Below, one piece after another: positions 1 through 6,658 of a stretch of DNA of 11,967 bases. The stretch is from the NCBI GenBank assembly GCA_964370795.1, contig CAYJME010000089.1, positions 1 to 11,967 on the forward strand, read 5' to 3'. Within the stretch, counting starts at the first letter, position 1. Every line of letters begins with the position of its first letter. The notes beneath the pieces were generated by a model. The model ran no database searches and was not told where the DNA came from. It saw only the letters and a list, made by a program, of their open reading frames with translations. Made by a program: the position numbers and the translations under genes. Origin of the DNA: JAHFOW01 sp964370795. GTDB lineage: Bacteria; Planctomycetota; Brocadiia; Brocadiales; Brocadiaceae.

Positions 1-570
1 GGGCACTAATTTAAAATTTCCCAGCGACATTTGTAAAAAAGGCAACTGCGTTTCCAGAGAGTGTTCTCCTTTATATGCGCCCTCGAAGGATCCAAAAAGT
101 TTTATGGTGTTGCGTGGCGCACTTGCCAATGTCTCATCCGGGGTACTGAGTAGTTTATCACAGGCATCCTGGTCAACAGGAATATTACCGAAAGGCGTCT
201 TGAAATTTTTTACCTTCAAAACAGAGACGCCCCGAAAACGTTTTCCGCTCATAAAGTGACTGGCGGACAGGATTACCACCCTATTAAATTCACAACCTTT
301 GATTGCGCTATATCCATAAGCTGCAACCTGACCAGAATATTGATAACCTGCATGTGGCGCTATGATTGCGAATGGTTTGCCTTTTACGGATTGTTGGGGA
401 ACATTTTTGAAAAATGCGTTTATCTGATCTTTCAGGGCAACCTCGCTCGCCGGATAAAAACGCCCGGCGACCTGTGGTTCCCACACATCTGCGATTTCTG
501 ACTGGGCAAAAATAGTGGTTGATATACTGGCCATAATGAAAAAAGAGCAGCATATTATGAGTAATTTCAT
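1..570 (-). CDS. Secreted Memo-family protein (AmmeMemoRadiSam system protein B), partial
   Basis: A reading frame is open from ATG at 570 to the left edge (190 residues seen, C-terminus missing). The family is Memo/AmmeMemoRadiSam B, related in fold to the LigB-type non-haem iron dioxygenases; its bacterial role is unsettled, and it usually co-occurs with an AMMECR1 protein and a radical SAM enzyme. Visible family motifs are AGRFYP (35-40), APHAGY (71-76), SASHF (102-106) and GEHSLETQLPFLQ (168-180). His73, His105 and His170 match the conserved histidines of human MEMO1 (His49, His81, His192); the family cysteine would lie beyond the edge. Residues 1-22 form a hydrophobic signal peptide ending IFA before QSE, so export to the periplasm or beyond is likely. 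The C at 7-8 does not make a good lipobox. The start is supported by AGGAAAG just upstream, overlapping the stop of the preceding gene. The 10-base gap indicates co-transcription with the DedA-like gene. Confidence 0.88.
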   Translation of the reverse strand, partial: MKLLIICCSFFIMASISTTIFAQSEIADVWEPQVAGRFYPASEVALKDQINAFFKNVPQQSVKGKPFAIIAPHAGYQYSGQVAAYGYSAIKGCEFNRVVILSASHFMSGKRFRGVSVLKVKNFKTPFGNIPVDQDACDKLLSTPDETLASAPRNTIKLFGSFEGAYKGEHSLETQLPFLQMSLGNFKLVP

Positions 571-580
571 GACATCTTTC

Positions 581-1210
581 CTATTTAAATAGTTTTACGA
601 GGAGAAAACTAACAAGGAGAAGCACGACAAAAGCTATAGTAATTATATTAAAATACTTATCAATAAAACTTTTAATTTTGGGACCAAATAAATAAACAAG
701 CCCGGCTACCATAAAAAATCTTCCCGAACGACTGATTGCTGAGGCAGCGATAAATGTCCAAAAATTAATTTTACATACCCCGGCAGCAATCGTAAAGACC
801 TTGTAAGGAATCGGAGTAAATCCTGCAATTGCAACTGCAATAAAAGCGTTGGCATTATATCTATCTTTAACAAAGTTAAATTTGTCCGTAATGCCATAAA
901 AATTGAGGATGGGCAGTCCTATATATTCGAACAGTTGATGGCCAATGAAATAGCCAAAACAACCGCCCAGTACAGAACCAACAGAACAGATGGCTGCATA
1001 TTTGAAAGATTTTTTTGGTATACTGAATGCGAGCGCCATCAAAAGTACATCGGGTGGTATGGGGAAGAACGAAGATTCACAAAAAGCTAATGCAAAAAGG
1101 GCAATAGCTCCATAAGGGGTATGCGCCCAATGTAATGTCCAGTCATATAGTCTTCTGTGGACACCTGGTTTTTTTGTTGGTAATAATGCTAATTTTTCTG
1201 TGTGGTTCAT
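581..1210 (-). CDS. YqaA/DedA-like (VTT/SNARE-associated domain) membrane protein
   Basis: This 209-residue integral inner-membrane protein belongs to the YqaA branch of the DedA/VTT superfamily. Members are linked to lipid flipping or transport and to envelope homeostasis; the substrate here cannot be read from sequence. An N-terminal cytoplasmic stretch (1-30) is followed by a hydrophobic segment with the hallmark acidic and proline motif CESSFFPIPPD (about 44-54). Next come a Gly-rich segment (GSVLGGCFGYFIG), a second re-entrant-type motif GFTPIPYK (about 130-137), an SAISRSGRFF motif with conserved Arg, and a C-terminal membrane helix (about 185-206). Length is normal for YqaA-type proteins (about 140-210). 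The ATG at 1210 is preceded by AAGAG at a 6-base spacing. It is first in a two-gene unit with the Memo-family gene, diverging from ilvD. Family assignment is good; physiological role is unknown. Confidence 0.85.
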   Translation of the reverse strand: MNHTEKLALLPTKKPGVHRRLYDWTLHWAHTPYGAIALFALAFCESSFFPIPPDVLLMALAFSIPKKSFKYAAICSVGSVLGGCFGYFIGHQLFEYIGLPILNFYGITDKFNFVKDRYNANAFIAVAIAGFTPIPYKVFTIAAGVCKINFWTFIAASAISRSGRFFMVAGLVYLFGPKIKSFIDKYFNIITIAFVVLLLVSFLLVKLFK

Positions 1211-1529
1211 GGGTTACTCTTGAAAATTATTCATTAAACAGAAAGAATTCTGACAATTTAAATCCAACAGACATGCACGAAACAAAAACATGTGATACAG
1301 GATAGTTTTAGCATAAGGAGGGATAGTAATAAATAAAAAAATTTCAACATAATAACAATCGAAAGTCAAGGAGAATCTCTTGCTGATAAGATAGTTTTGT
1401 TTTGACAATAAAGAGCTTTTCGCTATAATAAAAAGGCTTAAAACTAAAAAAAGGTAGGAAATTTATCATAAACGCTGAAATGAGAAGGTTTATAGCATTT
1501 TTCTGAGATATTGAAAGGTAAACAAACAC
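1211..1529. other. AT-rich divergent intergenic region between the DedA-like gene and ilvD
   Basis: These 319 bases separate a leftward unit from the rightward ilvD run. Small minus-strand open frames here have no ribosome-binding site and read as low-complexity Phe/Leu/Ile-rich peptides, so I do not call them genes. The plus strand has one excellent promoter (1402-1429) and a leader of roughly 90 bases before ilvD. An 8-codon frame in the leader (1480-1506, MRRFIAFF) lacks a well-placed Shine-Dalgarno and is not rich in branched-chain residues, so an ilv attenuator peptide is not supported. I could not identify a convincing promoter for the leftward DedA-Memo unit. Confidence 0.7.
1402..1429 (+). 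promoter_or_regulatory. Consensus sigma-70-type promoter upstream of ilvD
   Basis: A perfect -35 hexamer TTGACA (1402-1407) and a perfect -10 hexamer TATAAT (1424-1429) are separated by 16 bases. The flanks are AT-rich. Transcription would begin near 1436, giving a leader of about 94 bases before the ilvD start at 1530. Both hexamers match consensus at all twelve positions. This predicts strong, largely activator-independent transcription, possibly reading into tRNA-Gln and glmU. Confidence 0.85.
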
Positions 1530-3188
1530 GTGCGAAGCGATAAAATTACGAAAGGGATCGAACGTGTCCCTGCTCGGGCGCTTTTGTATGCAACCGGGCT
1601 GAATAAAGAAGATATGGGCAAGCCATTCATTGGCATTGCGAGCAGTTTTACCGATTTAATTCCTGGTCACGTACATATGCGCGCACTGGAAAGGGCAATT
1701 GAAAAAGGCATACACGCAGGCGGTGGCGTTAGTTTTATTTTCGGCGTACCGGGCATTTGTGATGGAATCGCAATGGGACATGAAGGCATGTATTATTCCC
1801 TTGCTTCCAGAGACCTTATTGCAGATATTATCGAATGTGTGGTTAATGCCCATTGTCTCGATGGCCTGATCATGCTGACAAACTGTGACAAGATTACTCC
1901 CGGCATGCTTATGGGCGCTGCACGGTTAGATATACCAGGAATTGTGGTCACTGCCGGTCCCATGATTTCCGGCCGCCATAAAAAACAGAAGTTGTCATTG
2001 GTAAAAGATACCTTTGAGGCGGTGGGTCGAAGGAAAAAAGGCGAGATTACCGATGCCGAGCTCTCGTGTTTTGAAATGGAGGCATGTCCTGGTCCTGGTT
2101 CTTGTCAGGGGCTTTATACGGCAAATACCATGGCATGTGTTTCCGAAGCCCTGGGTATGTCGCTGCCCAGGTGTGCTGCTTCTCTTGCGATTTCTGCAGA
2201 AAAGGAAAGAATCGCTTATAAAAGCGGGCAGCAGGTGGTAGAACTTGTTAAAAAGGGTGTTACTGCACGGAAGATTATGAATCGAAAGGCATTTGAGAAT
2301 GCCATTATGGTTGATATGGCGCTTGGCGGTTCAACGAATTCGTGCTTGCACATTCCTGCTGTTGCGAAGGAGGCCGGGGTAGAAGTTGACCTGAAGTTGA
2401 TTGACGCCATAAGCGCCAAAACCCCTCACATAACCAGTTTGCAGCCCGGCGGCGATTATTTGTTGGAGGATTTGTATTATGCCGGTGGTATTCCTGCTGT
2501 TATGAAACGTTTATGTAACGATTTAAACGATAATCCAACGGTCAGCGGGCTCAGTATTAAGGAAATTGCACAAGCTGCCGAAGTTGGTGATGAAGAGGTA
2601 ATTCGCGCTAAAGAAAATGCTTATCATAAAGAAGGTGGAATTGCTATTCTTTATGGAAATTTAGCTCCCAATGGTTCTGTGGTTAAACAGACTGCGGTAT
2701 CCAGCGCTATGATGAAGTTTCGTGGGGTTGCCAGGGTGTTTAACAGTGAAGAGTCTGCCATGAAAGCTATTATGGGCTTGCAGATAGAGAAAGGCACTGT
2801 GGTTGTGATTCGATATGAAGGACCACGCGGAGGGCCTGGAATGAGGGAAATGTTGGCGCCTACGGCAGCGCTTGTGGGAATGGGTTTAGGGGAGTCTGTG
2901 GCGCTCATCACTGATGGAAGATTTTCTGGCGGAACGCAAGGCCCCTGTATTGGACACGTATCTCCAGAGGCAATGGTAGGCGGTGCTATTGCATTGGTAG
3001 AAGATGGAGATGAAATAATTATCGACATCCCTGCAAGAAAATTAGCGCTGAACGTTGCCGAGGAAGCGCTTGTAAAGCGCAGGGCAAAATGGACACAACC
3101 AAAACCAAGGGTAACGCAAGGATTATTAGCCCGTTACGCAAAATGTGTAACTTCTGCGGATAAAGGGGCGGTACTCGTGGTTGAATAA
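1530..3188 (+). CDS. ilvD: Dihydroxy-acid dehydratase
   Basis: Converts 2,3-dihydroxyisovalerate and 2,3-dihydroxy-3-methylvalerate to the 2-oxo acids in valine, leucine and isoleucine synthesis, in the cytoplasm. The 552 residues match the shorter IlvD form (E. coli has about 616). The GTG start at 1530 gives MRSDKITKGIER, the usual N-terminus, with GAAAGG at 1513-1518 upstream. Visible motifs are SFTDLIPGHVHM (39-50), CDGIAMGHEGM (77-87), the cluster and Mg site TNCDKITPGM (117-126, Cys119, Lys121), CPGPGSCQGLYTANTM (186-201, Cys186 and Cys192) and TDGRFSGGTQG with Ser466 as the likely catalytic base. The first motif has Gly46 as in E. coli-type [4Fe-4S] enzymes. The CPGxGxC motif instead resembles the [2Fe-2S] plant and mycobacterial type, so cluster type is uncertain. 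Sugar-acid dehydratases share the fold, but overall motif agreement favours IlvD. A strong promoter lies upstream and tRNA-Gln begins 31 bases downstream. Confidence 0.96.
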   Translation: MRSDKITKGIERVPARALLYATGLNKEDMGKPFIGIASSFTDLIPGHVHMRALERAIEKGIHAGGGVSFIFGVPGICDGIAMGHEGMYYSLASRDLIADIIECVVNAHCLDGLIMLTNCDKITPGMLMGAARLDIPGIVVTAGPMISGRHKKQKLSLVKDTFEAVGRRKKGEITDAELSCFEMEACPGPGSCQGLYTANTMACVSEALGMSLPRCAASLAISAEKERIAYKSGQQVVELVKKGVTARKIMNRKAFENAIMVDMALGGSTNSCLHIPAVAKEAGVEVDLKLIDAISAKTPHITSLQPGGDYLLEDLYYAGGIPAVMKRLCNDLNDNPTVSGLSIKEIAQAAEVGDEEVIRAKENAYHKEGGIAILYGNLAPNGSVVKQTAVSSAMMKFRGVARVFNSEESAMKAIMGLQIEKGTVVVIRYEGPRGGPGMREMLAPTAALVGMGLGESVALITDGRFSGGTQGPCIGHVSPEAMVGGAIALVEDGDEIIIDIPARKLALNVAEEALVKRRAKWTQPKPRVTQGLLARYAKCVTSADKGAVLVVE

Positions 3189-3219
3189 CGCTGCCTTGTA
3201 AAATTTCCGGTAAAAATGC

Positions 3220-3293
3220 TACCCGGTGGTGTAATGGTAACACTAGAGATTTTGGTTCTCTCATTGGAGGTTCGAGTCCTCCCCGGGTAGCCA
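3220..3293 (+). tRNA. tRNA-Gln (anticodon TTG)
   Basis: A 74-base cloverleaf with CCA encoded. The acceptor stem pairs TACCCGG (3220-3226) with CCGGGTA, followed by discriminator G and CCA (3291-3293). The anticodon stem AGAGA (3245-3249) pairs with TCTCT (3257-3261) around the loop TTTTGGT, giving anticodon TTG at 3252-3254, which reads CAA and, by wobble, CAG glutamine codons. The T arm is GGAGG-TTCGAGT-CCTCC. It sits between ilvD and glmU on the same strand and is probably processed from the ilvD-promoted transcript or has its own weak promoter. No strong terminator hairpin follows. Confidence 0.97.
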
Positions 3294-3398
3294 TTATATT
3301 TTATAGATACATTTCTTTGGTTTTCATGAACTACGATTGGTTGGTAATTTTATGGTCTGTTGTGGTAAACTAAGGACAGAAAGGTGAAGTTTTACCAT

Positions 3399-3408
3399 AG
3401 GAATATTG
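3399..3408 (+). promoter_or_regulatory. Weak ribosome-binding site and TTG start of glmU
   Basis: The only standard start codon between the in-frame stop TGA (3385-3387) and the essential nucleotide-binding loop is TTG at 3406. Its nearest Shine-Dalgarno-like element, AGGA (3399-3402), is only 3 bases away. A better element, AAGGTGA (3381-3387), is 18 bases away, but lies 9 bases from an in-frame ATA at 3397. Initiation is therefore probably inefficient, or uses a non-standard codon. Confidence 0.5.
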
Positions 3409-4392
3409 CCAAAAATTGGTGAAATTACAGCGATTATTCTTGCCGCTGGAAAAGGGACGCGCATGCGCTCTCTAAAGCCCAAGGTAATGCATGAGGTATG
3501 TGGCGCGACACTTGTAGAATGTGTTCTTGATGCTGTTTTAGGGGCTGGTGTTTCACGCGTAATTGTTGTTGTAGGCGATAAAAAAGAATTGATAGTTCCT
3601 ACCCTTCGGGGAAAACCAGTTGAAATCGCAGAGCAATGCGAGCAATTAGGAACGGCGCATGCGGTTATGGCTGCCAGGCGTTTTTTGCCAGAGGTAAAGG
3701 GTCATGTTCTGATCCTGAATGGAGATGCGCCCCTGGTTAAGCCACAGACGTTAAAAAGACTTGTGGCGCTGCACGCTGAAACTGATGCCGATGTAACGCT
3801 GGTGACGGCTCAGTTAGATAATCCGTATGGTTATGGAAGGATTTCGAGGGATGCTCGTGGAAGTATAGGGGGAATTGTCGAGCAGGGTGAAGCCGCAGAA
3901 GACGAGCTGAATATCAGAGAGATTAATGCGGGTATCTATGTTTTCAAAACAACGTCCCTTTTTGAAGGATTGGATGCAATTGTCCCTCACAATAAAAAAG
4001 GTGAGTTTTATTTAACTGATATTATCTCGATTTTTTACAACAACGGAAAAAAAATCGAGGGGTTTGTGAGTGAGAATAGTGCGGAGATATTAGGGATAAA
4101 TACCCAACAAGAGTTGGCAATAGTTAATCAAATCAGGCGTGATGAGATTTTGCAGTCTTTTATGAATCAGGGTATAGCTATTGTAAATCCCTCAAATACT
4201 TTTATTGAAAATCACGTCGTGATTGGTGAGGGAACAACAATATATCCATTTACGTACATCTGTAAGCATGTGGTTATTGGCAAGCAATGCAGTATTGGAC
4301 CTTTTGCATATATCAAGGCAGATACAAAAATAGGGGATGATGTAGAAATGCGAAATAGTGTAAATGAAGAAGGTAGGGTTTTTCTAAAATAG
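3406..4392 (+). CDS. glmU: GlmU-type UDP-N-acetylglucosamine pyrophosphorylase lacking the acetyltransferase domain
   Basis: The N-terminal domain transfers uridylyl from UTP to GlcNAc-1-phosphate, making UDP-GlcNAc for peptidoglycan and lipopolysaccharide in the cytoplasm. Motifs are LAAGKGTRMRSLKPKVMH (12-29), EQLGTAHAV (79-87), LNGDAPL with Asp107 for metal, PYGYGRI (140-146), Asn174 in INAGIYVF, GEFYLTDII (199-207) and GIN (230-232). All are expected for an active pyrophosphorylase. Left-handed beta-helix hexapeptide repeats begin near 265 (IENHVVIGEG, IGKQCSIGPF). The protein stops at 328, against about 456 for bifunctional GlmU, before the acetyltransferase catalytic His and CoA-binding residues. 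prs starts 9 bases after the stop, so there is no room for a frameshifted remainder. Gene order glmU-prs-rplY-pth supports orthology. It could act only as uridylyltransferase, with acetylation done elsewhere. The start is TTG, with a poor Shine-Dalgarno. Confidence 0.88.
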   Translation: MPKIGEITAIILAAGKGTRMRSLKPKVMHEVCGATLVECVLDAVLGAGVSRVIVVVGDKKELIVPTLRGKPVEIAEQCEQLGTAHAVMAARRFLPEVKGHVLILNGDAPLVKPQTLKRLVALHAETDADVTLVTAQLDNPYGYGRISRDARGSIGGIVEQGEAAEDELNIREINAGIYVFKTTSLFEGLDAIVPHNKKGEFYLTDIISIFYNNGKKIEGFVSENSAEILGINTQQELAIVNQIRRDEILQSFMNQGIAIVNPSNTFIENHVVIGEGTTIYPFTYICKHVVIGKQCSIGPFAYIKADTKIGDDVEMRNSVNEEGRVFLK

Positions 4393-4401
4393 AAGGATAA
4401 A

Positions 4402-5370
4402 ATGGATAAAAAAAGAAGGTTAGAAGAACTGGATCATTTAAAGATTTTTACCGGTAATGCGAATCCCGCCCTCGCAAATAAAATCTGTGAGCATTTAACG
4501 ATGCAGCTCGGAAATGCCTATGTGGGGCGTTTCCCAGATGGAGAGATTGATCTGAAGGTCAATGAAGACGTCCGTGGCGCTGATGTGTTTTTAGTACAAC
4601 CGACGTGTCCTCCCGTGAATGAAAATCTGACGGAATTGCTGGTATTTATAGATTGTCTCAAGCGGGCATCGGCTGCGCGGATCACGGCGGTATTGCCGTA
4701 TTATGGTTATGCAAGAAAAGACAGAAAAGACGAAGGTCGTGTGCCTATTACGGCAAAATTAGTAGCAAACCTTATTACCGAAGCAGGCGCCGACCGTGTG
4801 CTGACAGTCGATTTGCACGCTGCGCAAATCCAGGGTTTCTTCGACATTCCCGTGGACCATTTACTTGCATTTCCTGTGCTTTCGAAATATTTTGAAGGTT
4901 TGCTGTCTGACGATCTGGTAATTGTAACACCTGATGTCGGCGGCATTAAGCTCGCCAGAAATTATTCAAAAAAATTGGGCGTAAAACTGGCGATCGTTGA
5001 TAAACGAAGGGTAGGACCCGAAGAGACGGAAGTTGGGTTTGTAATAGGAGAGGTCGCGAATAAGAATGTGGTTATGATTGATGACTTAATCGCTACGGGA
5101 GGTTCTATTGCCCAGGCGGCAAATGTGCTTAAGGAAAAGGGCGCTAAAGATATTTATGTGGGTGCAACCCATCCTGTATTTTGTGGAGCTGCAATTGAGA
5201 AATTGGCTGCTGCGCCAATTAAAGAGATAATTGTCACAGATACCATACCATTGTCTGAAAAGGCAAGTAAGTTGGGTAATAAAATTAAGGTATTGTCAAT
5301 TTCCGGACTCTTGGGCGACGCAATTATGAGAATTCACCGCCATGAATCTGTGAGTTCTCTCTTTGTTTAA
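4402..5370 (+). CDS. prs: Ribose-phosphate pyrophosphokinase (PRPP synthetase)
   Basis: Makes 5-phosphoribosyl-1-pyrophosphate from ribose-5-phosphate and ATP for purine, pyrimidine, histidine, tryptophan and NAD synthesis, in the cytoplasm, typically as a hexamer. The 322 residues are the normal class I length. Motifs seen are RFPDGEI (43-49), PYYGYARKDRKDEGR (99-113), the Mg/ATP site TVDLHAAQIQGFFDIPVDHL (135-154, His139), the catalytic flexible loop start DKRR (200-203) and the ribose-5-phosphate binding loop VVMIDDLIATGGS (223-235). The ATG at 4402 follows AGAAGGA with good spacing. It lies 9 bases after glmU and 23 bases before rplY, so it is almost surely co-transcribed with both. Confidence 0.97.
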   Translation: MDKKRRLEELDHLKIFTGNANPALANKICEHLTMQLGNAYVGRFPDGEIDLKVNEDVRGADVFLVQPTCPPVNENLTELLVFIDCLKRASAARITAVLPYYGYARKDRKDEGRVPITAKLVANLITEAGADRVLTVDLHAAQIQGFFDIPVDHLLAFPVLSKYFEGLLSDDLVIVTPDVGGIKLARNYSKKLGVKLAIVDKRRVGPEETEVGFVIGEVANKNVVMIDDLIATGGSIAQAANVLKEKGAKDIYVGATHPVFCGAAIEKLAAAPIKEIIVTDTIPLSEKASKLGNKIKVLSISGLLGDAIMRIHRHESVSSLFV

Positions 5371-5393
5371 AATATTTTTTAGGGAGCAGGTAG

Positions 5394-6041
5394 ATGGAAA
5401 TTTTAGATTTAAAGGCAGAAAAAAGAACAGCAGTAAGAAGTAAGGCAGTAAGGAAACTGCGAGATTGTGGTCAGGTACCGGCCATATTATATGGCCACAA
5501 GCTGGACAATGTCATGCTTTCCGTGAAGGAGGATGAATTTGGGCCTATTTTGCAGAGCCGGACAAGAATGGTGCGGTTGGCAATAGACAATAAAAAGGAA
5601 TCCGCGCTTATAAAAGATGTTCAGTATGATAATATTACCGATCGCGTATTGCATGTGGATTTTTCGAGGATTGACCTGGATGAAAAGGTGAGAATCCGGG
5701 TACAGCTCGAATTGGTCGGGGAACCTGTCGGCGTAAAAGATGGCGGTGTATTGACCCACACCATGAAAGAAATTGAAATAGAATGTCTTCCTACGGCAAT
5801 TCCAGAAAAGATAAAAGTTGATATATCTGATTTGGGGAAGGGTAAGTCTATCCATGTTAAGGAATTGCCGGTTGTAGAGGGCATTCAATATGTATCAGAT
5901 GCTGATGCGGTTGTTGTGTCTGTGCATCGCCCTGCTGAGGAAAAAGTCGTGCCTGAAGAAGAACTCATGGCCGAACCTGAAGTTATTGCCAGAAAACCAA
6001 AAGAAGGCGAGGAAGAAGCGGAGTCCGGGGAAAAGGCCTAA
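5394..6041 (+). CDS. rplY: Large ribosomal subunit protein bL25, long CTC/TL5 form
   Basis: Binds 5S rRNA in the large ribosomal subunit. At 215 residues it is the two-domain CTC/TL5 form rather than the roughly 94-residue E. coli L25. The N-terminal 5S-binding domain (about 1-95) contains LRDCGQVPAILYG (22-34) and HVDFSRID (87-94). The C-terminal beta domain (about 96-185) contains VRIRVQLELVGEPVGVKDGG and ELPVVEGIQYV. A charged tail rich in Glu (about 183-215) closes the protein and is probably disordered. AGGGAG at 5381-5386 sits 7 bases from the ATG. It lies between prs and pth, the usual Firmicutes-like context, with an 8-base gap to pth that suggests translational coupling. Confidence 0.95.
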   Translation: MEILDLKAEKRTAVRSKAVRKLRDCGQVPAILYGHKLDNVMLSVKEDEFGPILQSRTRMVRLAIDNKKESALIKDVQYDNITDRVLHVDFSRIDLDEKVRIRVQLELVGEPVGVKDGGVLTHTMKEIEIECLPTAIPEKIKVDISDLGKGKSIHVKELPVVEGIQYVSDADAVVVSVHRPAEEKVVPEEELMAEPEVIARKPKEGEEEAESGEKA

Positions 6042-6049
6042 GCGAGTTT

Positions 6050-6604
6050 ATGAAAATCATCGTTGGTCTTGGCAATCCCGGGGAAAAATATTTGAAGACG
6101 AGACACAATTTTGGTTTCATGGTTGCAGACAAGTTTGCACGGCAATTTGATACGAAGATTACGCAGAAGAAATTTCAGTCTTTCTTTTGTAAAATGGCAA
6201 TTGGACAGGAAGAGATTATTTTATTAAAACCACAGACATTCATGAATTTAAGCGGTGTTGCAGTTAGAGAAGTTGTAAATATGTATAAATGTGCGCTTCA
6301 GGATTTTATGGTCATATGCGACGATCTGGACTTGCCTCTGGGTAAAATACGGGTCAGGCGCGAGGGGGGCTCCGGCGGACATCGTGGGTTAGAATCCATT
6401 GTGAGCTGTGCGGGAAATACAGGTTTTCCTCGTATAAAGATGGGGATTGGACGACCTTCTGTGGGGAGTCCAAGCGATTATGTACTCTCTGAATTTTCAA
6501 AAGAAGAAGAGCCCGTTGTGATGGAAGCGCTCGTAAAGGCTTGTCAGGCATTGAGCATCTGGATTTCTGAGGGAATTGAAACGTGTATGAATAAATTTAA
6601 CTAA
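6050..6604 (+). CDS. pth: Peptidyl-tRNA hydrolase
   Basis: Cleaves peptidyl-tRNA released from stalled ribosomes so that tRNA is recycled. The 184 residues are normal for bacterial Pth. Signature motifs are VGLGNPGEKYLKTRHNFGF (5-23) with Asn10 and catalytic His19, KPQTFMNLSG (60-69) with Asn66, and ICDDLDLPLGKIRVR (89-103) with the catalytic-support Asp near 92. The later motif reads GGSGGHRGLESI: where E. coli has Asn114 in GGHNGL, this protein has Arg112. That asparagine contacts the tRNA/peptide substrate in E. coli, and I believe Arg occurs in some other bacterial Pth proteins, so activity is still expected. The ribosome-binding site is poor (GCGAG) and the gene begins 8 bases after rplY, so it is probably translated by coupling. 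Confidence 0.95.
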   Translation: MKIIVGLGNPGEKYLKTRHNFGFMVADKFARQFDTKITQKKFQSFFCKMAIGQEEIILLKPQTFMNLSGVAVREVVNMYKCALQDFMVICDDLDLPLGKIRVRREGGSGGHRGLESIVSCAGNTGFPRIKMGIGRPSVGSPSDYVLSEFSKEEEPVVMEALVKACQALSIWISEGIETCMNKFN

Positions 6605-6640
6605 CACATTTTTAAATAAATAATTTTGTACTATTAAAGT

Positions 6641-6658
6641 AGGAGGAATGAAATTTTG
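6641..6658 (+). promoter_or_regulatory. Shine-Dalgarno and TTG start deciding the rpsF N-terminus
   Basis: A perfect AGGAGG (6641-6646) lies 9 bases from TTG at 6656. That start yields MRMYE, matching the conserved M-R-x-Y-E start of bS6. The in-frame ATG at 6662 would be 15 bases away and would remove the conserved start. An out-of-frame ATG at 6648 opens only a three-residue frame (stop 6657-6659) and is too close to the Shine-Dalgarno to be used well. Confidence 0.75.

Noticed and set aside
256..553. Open frames on both strands (81 codons each) over the left end
   Set aside because: A different minus-strand frame is open across 1-570 and carries clear Memo-family motifs and a signal peptide, so these are shadows.
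1480..1506. Possible ilv leader (attenuator) peptide MRRFIAFF
   Set aside because: It has no run of Ile, Val or Leu codons, no nearby Shine-Dalgarno, and no terminator hairpin follows before ilvD.
1214..1529. Two short minus-strand frames in the ilvD upstream region
   Set aside because: They are low-complexity, lack ribosome-binding sites, and lie over the ilvD promoter and leader.
3337..3371. Possible promoter before glmU (TTGGTA and TAAACT)
   Set aside because: The spacing is 19 bases and both hexamers are weak matches, so it is not distinguishable from chance.
5487..5888. Minus-strand frames of 87-133 codons antisense to rplY
   Set aside because: They overlap a well-supported ribosomal protein gene and show no recognisable domain or start signal.
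6605..6655. S6:S18 leader RNA motif before rpsF
   Set aside because: The region is almost purely A/T, with no CCG-bearing bulged hairpin.
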